Positions 16,412-25,613 of a DNA stretch of 64,000 bases are shown piece by piece. A program made the position numbers and the translations under genes. Below the pieces are notes generated by a model. The model did no database searches, was not told the DNA's origin, and worked only from the letters and a program-made list of their open reading frames with translations. The DNA comes from Acetomicrobium hydrogeniformans ATCC BAA-1850 (GTDB lineage Bacteria > Synergistota > Synergistia > Synergistales > Acetomicrobiaceae). Where the stretch lies: contig NZ_ACJX03000001.1 of assembly GCF_000160455.2 (NCBI RefSeq), positions 1,498,001 through 1,562,000 of the forward strand, given 5' to 3'. Numbering within the stretch: position 1 is the first letter of the stretch; each line of letters opens with the position of its first letter.

Positions 16412-17602
16412 GTGAATTTTGAGAGAAAGAAGCTCCCTGTTTGGTTCGTCTTTATTTTCGCCCTTTTTTTGGGCACCCTGGCTTTGACCGGTCCCTCTTT
16501 CGCCGATGATCTCGATGCCCGAATAGCTCAGGAACAGCAAAAGCTCGAATACATACAAAAAAAGATCGAACAACACAAAAAGGAAGCAGCTTCCTACGCG
16601 AAAAAGGAAAAAAGCCTCCTCGCGGAGCTTGAAGAGATCAATCAAAAGGAGGAGGTCGCCAGGCAGAAGATAAAGGTCTTGGAGCTGAAGGAAAGAAAGC
16701 TTAACGAAAGAATAAATGAATTAAGCAAAAAGATCGAGGAAGAAGAGGCGCTTCTGGCCAGGGCGAAAGAGGCTTTGAGCAGTCGTGTGGTTAGCCTTTA
16801 TAAGTTCGGTTCGGTGAGCCAGTATAAGCTGCTTTTCTCGGCAAGAAACGTGCAGGAAGCCATGAGCATGAGCTATCTTCTTGGAAGGGTCGCCAAGGCC
16901 GACAGCGAACTTATAGGCGAAGTCAGGGAAAGGAAACGCTCCCTCGAGGAGTCCAAGGCTGAGCTTCAAAAGCAAAAACAGGACCTTTTGGCCAACAAGA
17001 AGGACCTTGAGTCGGAGAGAAAAAAACTGCTTCAGGCGCAAAGCCAACAGAAAAAACTTATTTCGGACATAAGGCAGCAAAAGAGCCTTCACGAGAAGGC
17101 CACTGCCGAGCTCGCAGCTTCTCAAAGGGAGCTTCAGGAAAAGATACAATCCCTCATCGCTGAAAAAAGGCGAAGGGCAGCAGCTTCGAGCGGCCGAACT
17201 GCACTAGTCGCGCCGAAGGGCAAATTGCTCTGGCCGGTAAGGGGGAGCATAAACGACAGATACGGGACGCGGGTCCATCCTGTTTTCAAGACGAAGACGG
17301 TGCATACGGGGATTGACATCGGCGCTGCTCACGGCACGCCCGTGAAGGCCGCGGCGAGGGGAGAAGTCCTCTTTACGGGTTGGCTTAAAGGTTACGGACA
17401 GGTTATAATACTTGATCACGGCGGCGATATGACTACCGTTTACGCCCATCTTTCCGCCATAAACGTGAGGGAAGGGCAGGTCGTAAACCAGGGCGACGTC
17501 ATAGGAAGGGTGGGGAATACCGGCGTAGCCACCGGCCCGCATCTTCACTTCGAGGTTCGCATAAACGCCAATGCAGTTGATCCTCTTAAATATTTGCCAT
17601 GA
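16412..17602 (+). CDS. Exported coiled-coil M23 (LytM) peptidase, EnvC/NlpD-like
   Basis: A 396-aa protein with a signal peptide (cleavage probably after SFA at about residue 30), a long coiled coil at about residues 31-260 rich in Glu, Lys and Gln, and a C-terminal M23 domain. The LytM metal ligands are present: HTGIDIG (His and Asp), YAHL and HLHFE. E. coli EnvC lacks these and only activates amidases, so this protein may cleave peptidoglycan cross-links itself. GTG 16412 lies 8 nt from GGGAGG. It directly follows ftsEX and is its likely partner. Confidence 0.88.
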   Translation: MNFERKKLPVWFVFIFALFLGTLALTGPSFADDLDARIAQEQQKLEYIQKKIEQHKKEAASYAKKEKSLLAELEEINQKEEVARQKIKVLELKERKLNERINELSKKIEEEEALLARAKEALSSRVVSLYKFGSVSQYKLLFSARNVQEAMSMSYLLGRVAKADSELIGEVRERKRSLEESKAELQKQKQDLLANKKDLESERKKLLQAQSQQKKLISDIRQQKSLHEKATAELAASQRELQEKIQSLIAEKRRRAAASSGRTALVAPKGKLLWPVRGSINDRYGTRVHPVFKTKTVHTGIDIGAAHGTPVKAAARGEVLFTGWLKGYGQVIILDHGGDMTTVYAHLSAINVREGQVVNQGDVIGRVGNTGVATGPHLHFEVRINANAVDPLKYLP

Positions 17603-17620
17603 TGCAAATGAAGGCGAGGG

Positions 17621-18841
17621 ATGGGAGTGAAAAAGTTCATTAGCAAGAAAAAGGGATTCCTATTAGGGCTGCTCCTCCTGATTCTTTTCGGCAGCTTAGG
17701 CCTTCTTGTAACTGGGGCTAGGGGTGAGTTTCAGTTCAAGGACATACTTCCCTTTGAGGCCCAATACGTATGGATGATGAAGCAGACCAGGTCGATCCTT
17801 GAGACCTATCATGTGAACGACCAGAATAAAAAAAGCGACGAAGAGCTTTTCTACGGCGCCATGAAGGGGATGGTGGCAGCCTGGGGAGATCCCTACAGTA
17901 GATTTGTCGATCCCGACGAGTTAAAACAGGAAGAGATAGATATCGAGGGAGAATACGGCGGCCTGGGTATATACATAGGAAGCAAGGACGGCAAAATCCT
18001 CGTCATAAGCCCTATAGAGGGCACCCCTGCCCACAAGGTCGGCTTAGAGCCCATGGACGAGATAGTCAAGGTCGATGACGATATCGTATTGGGCTGGAAC
18101 ATAAACGATGTGGTCAAGATGTTGCGCGGAGAGCCGGGCAGTAAAGTCACCATTTGGGTCAGGCGCGAAGGGCACGACGAGCTTTTAAAATTTGAGATGA
18201 CCAGGGAGCTTATAAAGATAGATTCCGTGAGCCAGAAAAGGTTGACGGGCGACGTTGCCTATATCAGGATTTCCCATTTCACGCAAAAGACACCTGAAGA
18301 GATGAAAAGCGCTTTAAAGGTAGCTCTGGATACCCAGGCAAAGGGGCTTGTTTTGGATTTGAGAAACAATCCCGGCGGCTTGCTCGACGCCTGTGTGGCC
18401 GTGGCGGATTATTTCCTCGACGGCGGCGAAGTGGTGAGCATACGAGGGAGGGTCGATAGGGCCAACGAGGTCTTTAATGCCAACCCCGGTGTGCTCTTTA
18501 AAGGTCCCGTTGCTGTCTTGATAAACGAAGGAAGCGCCAGCGCCTCAGAGATAGTTGCAGGGGCATTTAAAGACAGGGATAGAGCTGTCCTCGTCGGCGA
18601 AAAGAGCTTCGGCAAGGGGTCAGTTCAGACCCTTTTCAAACTTCCCGAGGGTTCGGGCCTATTCGTCACAATTGCTAAATACTACACGCCTTCGGGCGTC
18701 GTGATCGACGGGGTGGGCATCGAGCCCCACGTTAAGGTAGAAGGAAAGTATACGGGAAAGCTCGAAGACGACGAACAGCTCAAGGAAGCGCTGAAAGAAG
18801 TCGAAGCTTTTTTAGTTAAAGCCAAAGAGGCCAAAGGGTAG
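17621..18841 (+). CDS. Carboxy-terminal processing protease (S41, CtpA type)
   Basis: A 406-aa exported serine protease. There is an N-terminal membrane/signal segment (residues 12-32), a PDZ domain (GGLGIYIGSKDGKILVISPIEG) and an S41 catalytic domain. The Ser of GSASASE and the Lys of GEKSFGKGSVQT form the Ser-Lys dyad. Such proteases trim envelope proteins and often regulate peptidoglycan hydrolases, fitting its position right after the M23 gene. The start may be ATG 17621 or the in-frame GTG 17627; the purine-rich GAGGGATGGGAG covers both. Confidence 0.9.
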   Translation: MGVKKFISKKKGFLLGLLLLILFGSLGLLVTGARGEFQFKDILPFEAQYVWMMKQTRSILETYHVNDQNKKSDEELFYGAMKGMVAAWGDPYSRFVDPDELKQEEIDIEGEYGGLGIYIGSKDGKILVISPIEGTPAHKVGLEPMDEIVKVDDDIVLGWNINDVVKMLRGEPGSKVTIWVRREGHDELLKFEMTRELIKIDSVSQKRLTGDVAYIRISHFTQKTPEEMKSALKVALDTQAKGLVLDLRNNPGGLLDACVAVADYFLDGGEVVSIRGRVDRANEVFNANPGVLFKGPVAVLINEGSASASEIVAGAFKDRDRAVLVGEKSFGKGSVQTLFKLPEGSGLFVTIAKYYTPSGVVIDGVGIEPHVKVEGKYTGKLEDDEQLKEALKEVEAFLVKAKEAKG

Positions 18842-18844
18842 GAG

Positions 18845-19792
18845 ATGAACTTCTCGAAAAAACACCTTTGGGTGATAATGCTTTTCGTCATGGCGACTGG
18901 GCTAGGATTGATCTTTGCGGCCACAAGAAAAGATGTGCCATCGAAAGACCTCCGGGCAGCAATCGTCAGGGAAGAGGTAAGTGACAACTTATCTTCTACT
19001 AGCGGTGAAAAAGTCACCCTAGATTCAAATACAGCAGAGGATGGGCGTCTCTCAGAAAGGGAGGAGGAAAAACAGGCCTTGACTGAGGAACCCTCAAAGG
19101 CAAAATCTTTGAAGGGCGCCTATCTTGCCATAGTAGTCGATGATTTGGGTTTTTCCTATGCCAGGGCCGAGGAGCTTGCCGGGCTTAAGATTCCCCTGAC
19201 CTGGGCAATAATACCCTTTCAGAGGAGCAGCAAAGCTACGGCAGAGTTGGCGAGAAATAAGGGCATCCCCTTTCTCGTACACGTCCCTATGGAGGCTTTC
19301 GGGGACAATGAAAGCCAAATGCATCTTGTAGCCCTTTCCATGGATGACGAAACGATAAGAAGAAACGTAAGGGAGGCCTTAGAGTCTCTTCCGGGCGCTA
19401 TCGGCGTGAACAACCACAGGGGCTCTGCGGCGACTTCCGACATGAGGGCGATGAGAGCTCTCATGGAAGAGCTGAGACAGGATAACATGATATTTTTGGA
19501 TAGCAGGACGGCGGCCTCCTCCGTAGCAGCTATCGAGGCGAGAAAGGCGGGCATTTTTGCCTTGGAAAACGGAGCCTTTATCGATCACCTGGAGGACATT
19601 AAGTTCATGTGGTCCCAGCTTGAGCGTGCGGCGGGTCAGGCGCAGAGGCGGGGTTATGCCGTCGCCATATGCCACGCTCGCCCCGTCACATTGACTTTTT
19701 TAAATCAACTGGACTCGAATCCCGACATAGGTGTAAAATTAGTGACCGTCGACGAACTCGTTCGTATTTTATCCCAATCTCACGGCAATTGA
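18845..19792 (+). CDS. Divergent polysaccharide deacetylase family protein
   Basis: A 315-aa protein with an N-terminal membrane anchor (residues 9-27), about 65 polar linker residues and a catalytic-like domain of the divergent polysaccharide deacetylase family (YibQ-like). Recognisable strands are LAIVVDDLGFS, PFLVHVPMEA and NNHRGSAATSD, where most homologues read NNHMGS. Its position at the end of the FtsEX-M23-CtpA run suggests a role in wall glycan turnover, which is inferred from context. ATG 18845 lies only 3 nt after the ctpA stop. Confidence 0.82.
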   Translation: MNFSKKHLWVIMLFVMATGLGLIFAATRKDVPSKDLRAAIVREEVSDNLSSTSGEKVTLDSNTAEDGRLSEREEEKQALTEEPSKAKSLKGAYLAIVVDDLGFSYARAEELAGLKIPLTWAIIPFQRSSKATAELARNKGIPFLVHVPMEAFGDNESQMHLVALSMDDETIRRNVREALESLPGAIGVNNHRGSAATSDMRAMRALMEELRQDNMIFLDSRTAASSVAAIEARKAGIFALENGAFIDHLEDIKFMWSQLERAAGQAQRRGYAVAICHARPVTLTFLNQLDSNPDIGVKLVTVDELVRILSQSHGN

Positions 19793-19836
19793 TCGCGTTT
19801 TTAATCCCACCAAATTCAAGGGAGGGATGTGTGAAA

Positions 19837-21120
19837 ATGAAGGGCAAGGCAGAAGTAATCCTAGGAATGCAATGGGGCGACGAAGGAAAGGGCAGGGTCG
19901 TCGACGCCATAATGTCTAAATGCGATGTGGTAGTTCGTTATCAGGGAGGAGCTAACGCAGGGCATACTGTCATAGTAGAGGGCAAGAAATACATCTTTCA
20001 CATCCTCCCTTCGGGGATGCTCTATTCCGGAAAGACCTGTGTTGTGGGAAACGGCGTGGTTATAGACCCCGACAGGCTTTTCGAGGAGCTTGACGAGCTT
20101 TCCTCTCAAGGCATGGACAGGGCAAGGCTGATCGTCAGCGGTTCGGCTCACGTCGTGATGCCCTATCACAAAATATTGGATCAGCTGGAAGAGAAGAGCC
20201 GAAGGGACGAAAAACGCATCGGAACGACGGGGCAGGGCATAGGCCCCTGCTACGTTGACAAGTTCAACAGGACGGGCATCAGGGTTTACGACCTGATGCA
20301 TCCCGAGACACTTCGCGAAAAGCTGGATTACATCCTCGGCTTGAAAAACCAGATAATCACCAGGATATACGATGAAAAGCCCATATCCTTCGATTCCGTT
20401 TTCGAAAGGGCCATGGAGTGGAAGGAGCGCCTCTCCCTTTACGTGGGAGACAGCTCGCTGGTCGTGGCCAATGCCCTGGAGGAGGGAAAAAGGGTGCTTT
20501 TCGAGGGCGCTCAGGGCACCATGTTGGACATAGATCACGGAACCTACCCCTACGTGACGAGCTCCAATCCCAGCTGTGGAGGGGTTTTTACGGGTACGGG
20601 CGTGGGGCCGAAAGGCGTGGACAGAATTATAGGAGTGGCCAAAGCTTATTGCACCAGGGTCGGCGAGGGGCCCTTCCCGTCGGAGGATTTTGGAGGTAAG
20701 GGCAACTTCCTTAGAGAAAAGGGCAAAGAGTTCGGCGCCACGACGGGACGTCCCAGAAGGTGCGGCTGGCTCGACATGGTGGCCTTGAAGTACGCCATCA
20801 GGGTCAACGGCGTTACTCATTTGGCACTAACTAAGCTTGACGTTCTGTCTGGTCTTGAGGAGATAAAAGTCTGCGTAGCCTACGAACAGGAGGGCAGACG
20901 GTTCGAGGAATATCCCGCCGATACGGAAGTTTTAAATTCAGTAAAGCCTGTTTACAAGGCCTTCAAGGGCTTCAGCGAAGACACTAGCGAGGCTAAAACC
21001 ATGGAAGATCTTCCACCGGCAGCGCAAGACTACGTTAAATTCATAGAAGAGGAGACGGGCCTTCCCGTCATAATCCTCGGCGTCGGTCCTGACAGAAGGG
21101 AAACCATATACAACGAGTAG
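19837..21120 (+). CDS. purA: Adenylosuccinate synthetase
   Basis: A 427-aa cytoplasmic enzyme that joins IMP and aspartate with GTP to make adenylosuccinate on the way to AMP. The GTP loop GMQWGDEGKGRVVD, GGANAGHT, GTTGQGIGPCYVDK, FEGAQGTMLDIDHGTYPYVT and late TKLDVLSG are all intact. GGAGGG at 19821-19826 serves either GTG 19831 or ATG 19837. The much longer upstream reading overlaps the deacetylase gene and is rejected. Confidence 0.95.
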   Translation: MKGKAEVILGMQWGDEGKGRVVDAIMSKCDVVVRYQGGANAGHTVIVEGKKYIFHILPSGMLYSGKTCVVGNGVVIDPDRLFEELDELSSQGMDRARLIVSGSAHVVMPYHKILDQLEEKSRRDEKRIGTTGQGIGPCYVDKFNRTGIRVYDLMHPETLREKLDYILGLKNQIITRIYDEKPISFDSVFERAMEWKERLSLYVGDSSLVVANALEEGKRVLFEGAQGTMLDIDHGTYPYVTSSNPSCGGVFTGTGVGPKGVDRIIGVAKAYCTRVGEGPFPSEDFGGKGNFLREKGKEFGATTGRPRRCGWLDMVALKYAIRVNGVTHLALTKLDVLSGLEEIKVCVAYEQEGRRFEEYPADTEVLNSVKPVYKAFKGFSEDTSEAKTMEDLPPAAQDYVKFIEEETGLPVIILGVGPDRRETIYNE

Positions 21121-21138
21121 AATGAAGGTCGCGCAAAT

Positions 21139-22314
21139 ATGTCTCAAGGCAAAAGATTGAAAGCAGTGTTCATTATAAGCGACGGCATTCGTGGGCACGT
21201 CAACCAAAGCCGCGGCGTCGCTCATTTTCTGTCCCTTATTACAGGGTGCGAGGTGCGGGAACTGGAGGCAAACCCTGCAGGATTTCTTTCAAAAATTAAG
21301 GCCAAAAGGGCAACCGATAAAGAGGGTAACGAAAAAGTGCTTGTGCGTTGGCTTAAGCAGACAGGAGGGCTGTCTTTCCTGGAAGCCGTAAAAGAAACCT
21401 TGCGCTCCTTAAGCGCGGCGGGCGAAGAGGCGCTTTTTCTTTCCGCAGGAAGCGGAGTTGCGCCCCTTTGTCTTTCTTTGGGACGGCTTTTTAAGGGTGG
21501 GTGCGCTACCATAATGACTCCCGCCCTGCTGGGGACGAGGCCCTTTGATTTTGCCGTCGTCCCGGAACACGACTTCCCGAAGCCTTCTAAAAACGTCCTG
21601 GTCACCCTAGGAGCCCCAAACTTCGTCACCGAAGAAAAGATAAGACAGGAAGCCGAAAGGCTAAAAGAGCTTTTTCCTCCCCGCTTTGAAAAAAGGATCG
21701 GGCTTCTTTTGGGGGGAGACGACGGAAACTACCGCATCACGCCCCGCTGGATCGAAGGAGTCGTAAAGCCTGTATTCGAGCATGCCGATAAAAACGGAGC
21801 CGACCTTTACGTTACGACCTCCAGGCGTACCTCCGAAGAAAGCGAAAAGGCCCTGGAAGGCCTGGCGCAAAAACACCCCTGTGTCAGGTATCTCTGCCTG
21901 GCCTCCCATGATCCCTACAACCCCCTTTACGGCATCTTCGGCCTTGCCACCCACCTTTTGGCCACCGAGGACTCCGTATCCATGGTATCCGAGGCAGCGA
22001 CTGCTGGCTTTAGGGTGGGCGTCCTTTTAGCTGAACGAAAAAAAAGCGTAAAAAGACTTGCCGAAGGCCTTAGCAAACATCTTGTCCACTGGAAAATTCT
22101 GTCGGAGGGGTGTCTTTTTGGCGTGCCGAAATTCGTCTTGGCCATAGAGAGGTTTTGCGAGCGAGGTCTCGCCTGCTTTATAAAAGACTTCGCCGACTTC
22201 GAAAGTTTCGTCGAAGGAAGTTTTTCGGGCAAACATGGCGTGCAGTTTTGCGAGGCTAAAAGGGCGGCAGAATGGATTGCCTCATCCTGGCAAGAAGGGG
22301 AGTCGGCAAAGTGA
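21139..22314 (+). CDS. ELM1/GtrOC1-family putative glycosyltransferase
   Basis: A 391-aa protein resembling the ELM1/GtrOC1 (formerly DUF1022) family. It begins IISDGIRGHVNQSRGVA and has LLLGGDDGNYRI, LYVTTSRRTSEESEKAL and LLATEDSVSMVSEAATAG, all typical. Bacterial members are thought to be GT-B-like sugar transferases near LPS or capsule genes; the acceptor is unknown. It opens the six-gene glycosyltransferase run and overlaps the next gene by 4 bp (GTGA). Confidence 0.75.
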   Translation: MSQGKRLKAVFIISDGIRGHVNQSRGVAHFLSLITGCEVRELEANPAGFLSKIKAKRATDKEGNEKVLVRWLKQTGGLSFLEAVKETLRSLSAAGEEALFLSAGSGVAPLCLSLGRLFKGGCATIMTPALLGTRPFDFAVVPEHDFPKPSKNVLVTLGAPNFVTEEKIRQEAERLKELFPPRFEKRIGLLLGGDDGNYRITPRWIEGVVKPVFEHADKNGADLYVTTSRRTSEESEKALEGLAQKHPCVRYLCLASHDPYNPLYGIFGLATHLLATEDSVSMVSEAATAGFRVGVLLAERKKSVKRLAEGLSKHLVHWKILSEGCLFGVPKFVLAIERFCERGLACFIKDFADFESFVEGSFSGKHGVQFCEAKRAAEWIASSWQEGESAK

Positions 22315-23375
22315 AAAGAGAGTCGCTTAAGGTAATTCAGATGCTTCCGGAATTTCACGAAGGCGGCGTGGAACGCCACGTGTTGTGGCTTTCGGATGCG
22401 CTGGCAAAGCAGGGCCATGAGGTCATGGTCGTAAGCAAGGGGGGAAAGCTCGAAAAGTTCCTTGACGAGGGAGTAAAGGTCTGGCACCTTCCCCTTCACG
22501 CCAAAAATCCCCTTACCGCCCTTTGGTGTGCTTTGCTCCTTGCCCGAAGGGCAAGAAAGGAAGGCTGGCAGATAATTCACGCCCACTCGCGCGTTCCCTT
22601 TTGGATCGCCTGGTGGGCAAGCTCTTTTAGCGGCGTTCCCTGGGTCGCGACCTTGCATGCTACCTTCAGGCACTCCCGCGCCCTGGCCCCATTAAAAAAA
22701 GCCTGTGCCTGCATAGCGGTAAGCCAAACCGTTAAAGACCACCTTGCGCCCTACCTGTCGGACAAAGCTTTTGTGATATATAACGGGCTTTTGTCGACCG
22801 ACGTCAGGTGGCAGGGCAGCCTAGGAGACGACCCCTTTAAATTTACTTTCGTCGGACGCCTGAGTCCCAAAAAGGGGCTGCAGGTAGCTTTAAGAGCTCT
22901 AGCTGACGTGGAGGGCAGATGGCTTTTAGACGTGGTAGGAGACGGTCCTATGCGGGCAGAGCTTGAGGATTTCGTCGAAAAACTCAGGCTTTCCCAAAGG
23001 GTAAAGTTTTGGGGCTTCAGGGAGGACGCCGACGAGTGGATCGCCCGCTGTTCCTGCCTTCTGTTTCCCTCCTTCGAGGAGGGGATGAGCATGACGCTGA
23101 TTCGGGCGATAGATATGGGGGTTCCCATCCTTGCCTCGGACATTCCCTCCGTCAGGGAGCTGTGCCTCAACCCAGAGGCTCTGCTTAAGCCAAAAGACAA
23201 AGCTTCCTGGAAAAAGGGTATTGAAGATATTCTTCGCGAAAGAAAGGCCTTGCAGCTTTTCGACCGCGATAAAATAGGTACCATCGACGATATGGCAAAA
23301 AGTGTCGTTAGTGTATACCAATTATGTATCAACGAAACCGGAAAGGGGAAACGACAGAATGCTGACCGCAGTTAA
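22311..23375 (+). CDS. Glycosyltransferase family 4 (first)
   Basis: A 354-aa GT-B enzyme. The N domain has MLPEFHEGGVERHVLWLSDAL and HAHSRVPFWIAWW. The C domain has FVGRLSPKKGLQVALRAL, VGDGPMRAEL and the sugar-nucleotide site FEEGMSMTLIRAIDMGVPILA. GT4 enzymes retain the anomeric configuration and act in LPS core, capsule or lipid glycosylation. GTG 22311 overlaps the previous stop; there is no separate upstream ribosome site better placed. The 3' end overlaps the next gene by 17 bp. Confidence 0.82.
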   Translation: MKRESLKVIQMLPEFHEGGVERHVLWLSDALAKQGHEVMVVSKGGKLEKFLDEGVKVWHLPLHAKNPLTALWCALLLARRARKEGWQIIHAHSRVPFWIAWWASSFSGVPWVATLHATFRHSRALAPLKKACACIAVSQTVKDHLAPYLSDKAFVIYNGLLSTDVRWQGSLGDDPFKFTFVGRLSPKKGLQVALRALADVEGRWLLDVVGDGPMRAELEDFVEKLRLSQRVKFWGFREDADEWIARCSCLLFPSFEEGMSMTLIRAIDMGVPILASDIPSVRELCLNPEALLKPKDKASWKKGIEDILRERKALQLFDRDKIGTIDDMAKSVVSVYQLCINETGKGKRQNADRS

Positions 23376-24555
23376 GAGCTGGCCTACGTCCGTATCGGGC
23401 AAGGAGTTTGAAGCTGTCCTTTACAGGGCAAGGCCCGACGATTATCCCAAAAAGCTTTACGAACCTTGGTATAAAGACCCCCTCTACAGGCATCTTGACG
23501 TAAAAAGCATTTTGGTCTACGTCGGAGGCGCAGGCATGGGGGATATCGTCATGATAAATCCCTTATTCAACGCCTTGAAAAAGGTGTGGCCTGAAAGCCA
23601 TATCACATGGATAGGGGAATACAAGAACCCCGTAAGGTGTCTCATGGAGGAAAGCGGCCTTATCGACGATATCTTTTGTACGCACGTAAGAAAACACAGG
23701 CCTTCTGCCATTCCCGAGTACACCAAGTGGTGGCGCGAGGGAAGGCGAATGGGCGAGGTGGATTTATTTATAGACACCCAACGTCAGTTCGTACCGTCTT
23801 TGCTTTTTTCTTTGTGCTTTAAATATAGACACCGCATAGGTTACTCTAGCAAATGTCTCTTCAGCGACTGGAAGTTCGATGAGCCAGACAGGCACAAGGT
23901 GCATGACAGCTTTCAAACTTTGATCCTGGCAAGAAGGCTTGGCATCACACCCCCCGATCCGCTGCACCGCATTGTCATACCCGAAAACTTCGAGCAAATT
24001 GCCGGTGATCTGTGGGAAAAGTACGGCTTTGGCGAGGCCGTTGCCATGTTTCCCTACAGCGCGTGGCCCGTAAAGGATTGGGACGGCGAATATTTCCTTT
24101 CCCTGGGCCGCATGTTGCTTAAAGAGGGCTTCAGGGTGCTTTTGTTCGGCGGCCCCGTGGATTTCGAAAAATTAAGAAACTTGGCCGATCTCATGGGCAA
24201 AGGAGCTTATGTCCCTTACCTTCTAACGGATCTTTCGATAGACCAGGAAATGTATCTTTCCATGGCTTTGCTTAAAAGGGCAGCTTTAACCCTATCGGTG
24301 GATTCGGGCGGGGCCCATTTGTCCGCCGCCTTGGGCACGAAGACATTGGTGATCAGCTTGCTATCGCGTGTCGATAAGTTTATGCCTGTAGGGAGGCAGG
24401 TTTGGAGCATTTATCCCGGGATCGAGTGTTCGCCCTGCCCCGACAGAAACATGAGAGCCTGCGGGGGGAAGCGTTGGTGCGCAAAGGGAATTACGCCACA
24501 GATTTTATATGAGGCTGTAGCAATGTTGCTTGCAGGCAAAGAGGTGAAGCAATGA
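23359..24555 (+). CDS. Heptosyltransferase-like glycosyltransferase (GT9, first)
   Basis: A 398-aa GT9 protein similar in layout to LPS heptosyltransferases. It has VYVGGAGMGDIVMINPLFNAL, FPYSAWPVKDW, VLLFGGPVDFEKL and SVDSGGAHLSAALGTKTLVI. The C terminus carries a Cys cluster (C-S-P-C, then two more Cys within about 14 residues). The ATG at 23359 follows AAAGGGGAA; an upstream in-frame start would overlap the previous gene more. Adding heptose to lipid A-Kdo is the family role, but donor and acceptor here are unproven. Confidence 0.82.
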   Translation: MLTAVKSWPTSVSGKEFEAVLYRARPDDYPKKLYEPWYKDPLYRHLDVKSILVYVGGAGMGDIVMINPLFNALKKVWPESHITWIGEYKNPVRCLMEESGLIDDIFCTHVRKHRPSAIPEYTKWWREGRRMGEVDLFIDTQRQFVPSLLFSLCFKYRHRIGYSSKCLFSDWKFDEPDRHKVHDSFQTLILARRLGITPPDPLHRIVIPENFEQIAGDLWEKYGFGEAVAMFPYSAWPVKDWDGEYFLSLGRMLLKEGFRVLLFGGPVDFEKLRNLADLMGKGAYVPYLLTDLSIDQEMYLSMALLKRAALTLSVDSGGAHLSAALGTKTLVISLLSRVDKFMPVGRQVWSIYPGIECSPCPDRNMRACGGKRWCAKGITPQILYEAVAMLLAGKEVKQ

Positions 24556-25595
24556 AAAAGATCCTTCAAGCCATTGATGCGGGAGGCTGGGGTGGTGCTG
24601 AAAAGGTAGTTGTGATGATATCAAACGGGCTTGCTGACATAGGTCACGACGTGGAAGTCTGGGTCAGAAGGGGGTCCCTCTTGGTAGAGCATTTGTCTTC
24701 CGAGGTCAAAGTCAAGGTTGTGCCCTTTATCAACGACTACGAGCCCTTTACACCCCTTCTTTTTGCAAGGGCTCTTAAGACCTTTGATGTAGTCCACGTG
24801 CACCTGGGCCGTGCAGCGCTGTTAAGCGGCTATGCGGCGAAGTTTCTGCCAAAAGAGCTTAGAAGAAAGCTTTTTTGTCACATGCACCTCTACCACAAGC
24901 CCAAGCACTACAAGGGGCATAAGCAGATTATATGCGTGTCTAAAGCTGTGGAAGATTATGTTAAAAAAGCTATGCCCTGGGCGAAGCGGACCTGGGTGGT
25001 CTATAACGGCATAGATATGAGCGGTGCTCCTTTGGCCGAGCCTCTAATTTCCAAAAAATGGGGCGTCTTTAGGATAGGGCTTCTTGCCTCCTTTAAGGCC
25101 GAGAAGGGACATGCAGACCTCGTGAAAGCCGTTGCCGCGTTTAGCAGGCGTTTGCCCGTCGAGCTTTTGCTTGGAGGAGAGGGTCCCCTGCTTTCTGAGG
25201 TAAAAAAATTGGCTTCGGATTTGGGCGTGGAAGATAAAGTAAATTTCCTTGGAGCCGTTCCTCCCGAAAAAGCCTTTTCCTTCTGGAAGTCCTTGGACGT
25301 CGCCTGCGTTCCGTCTTACGCCGAAGGTTTCCCCCTGACTTTGATCGAAGCCATGTCCTGCGGTCTGCCGGTAGTGGGCTACGCCGAGCCGGGCATCGTA
25401 GAGGCAATGGGAGACGAAGGGCTCCTCCTTCCCGTGGGAGACGTTGAAGCTTTGGCTGCGGCGCTTGAGAGGGTAATCGTAGATGAAAGCCTGAGAAAAC
25501 AGCTTTCGTCTTTGAGCCTTAAAAGAAGCGGGCTTTTTTCGGCAAAAAGCATGGCCGAAAACCTGCTGAAGGTGTATGAGTCGATCGAGTTTTAG
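24552..25595 (+). CDS. Glycosyltransferase family 4 (second)
   Basis: A 347-aa GT-B enzyme. It opens with AIDAGGWGGAEKVVVMISNGL, then VVHVHLGRAALLSGY, ASFKAEKGHADLVKAV, LLGGEGPLLSEV and the catalytic-site block YAEGFPLTLIEAMSCGLPVVGY. The start overlaps the previous stop as ATGA. Role as for its neighbours: a sugar transfer in surface glycan assembly, substrate not readable. Confidence 0.83.
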   Translation: MKKILQAIDAGGWGGAEKVVVMISNGLADIGHDVEVWVRRGSLLVEHLSSEVKVKVVPFINDYEPFTPLLFARALKTFDVVHVHLGRAALLSGYAAKFLPKELRRKLFCHMHLYHKPKHYKGHKQIICVSKAVEDYVKKAMPWAKRTWVVYNGIDMSGAPLAEPLISKKWGVFRIGLLASFKAEKGHADLVKAVAAFSRRLPVELLLGGEGPLLSEVKKLASDLGVEDKVNFLGAVPPEKAFSFWKSLDVACVPSYAEGFPLTLIEAMSCGLPVVGYAEPGIVEAMGDEGLLLPVGDVEALAAALERVIVDESLRKQLSSLSLKRSGLFSAKSMAENLLKVYESIEF

Positions 25596-25613
25596 CTTGG
25601 GAGGTTATATTGT

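Noticed and set aside
19861-20820. 319-codon minus frame opposite purA
   Set aside because: purA motifs are complete on the plus strand; this is the reverse shadow.
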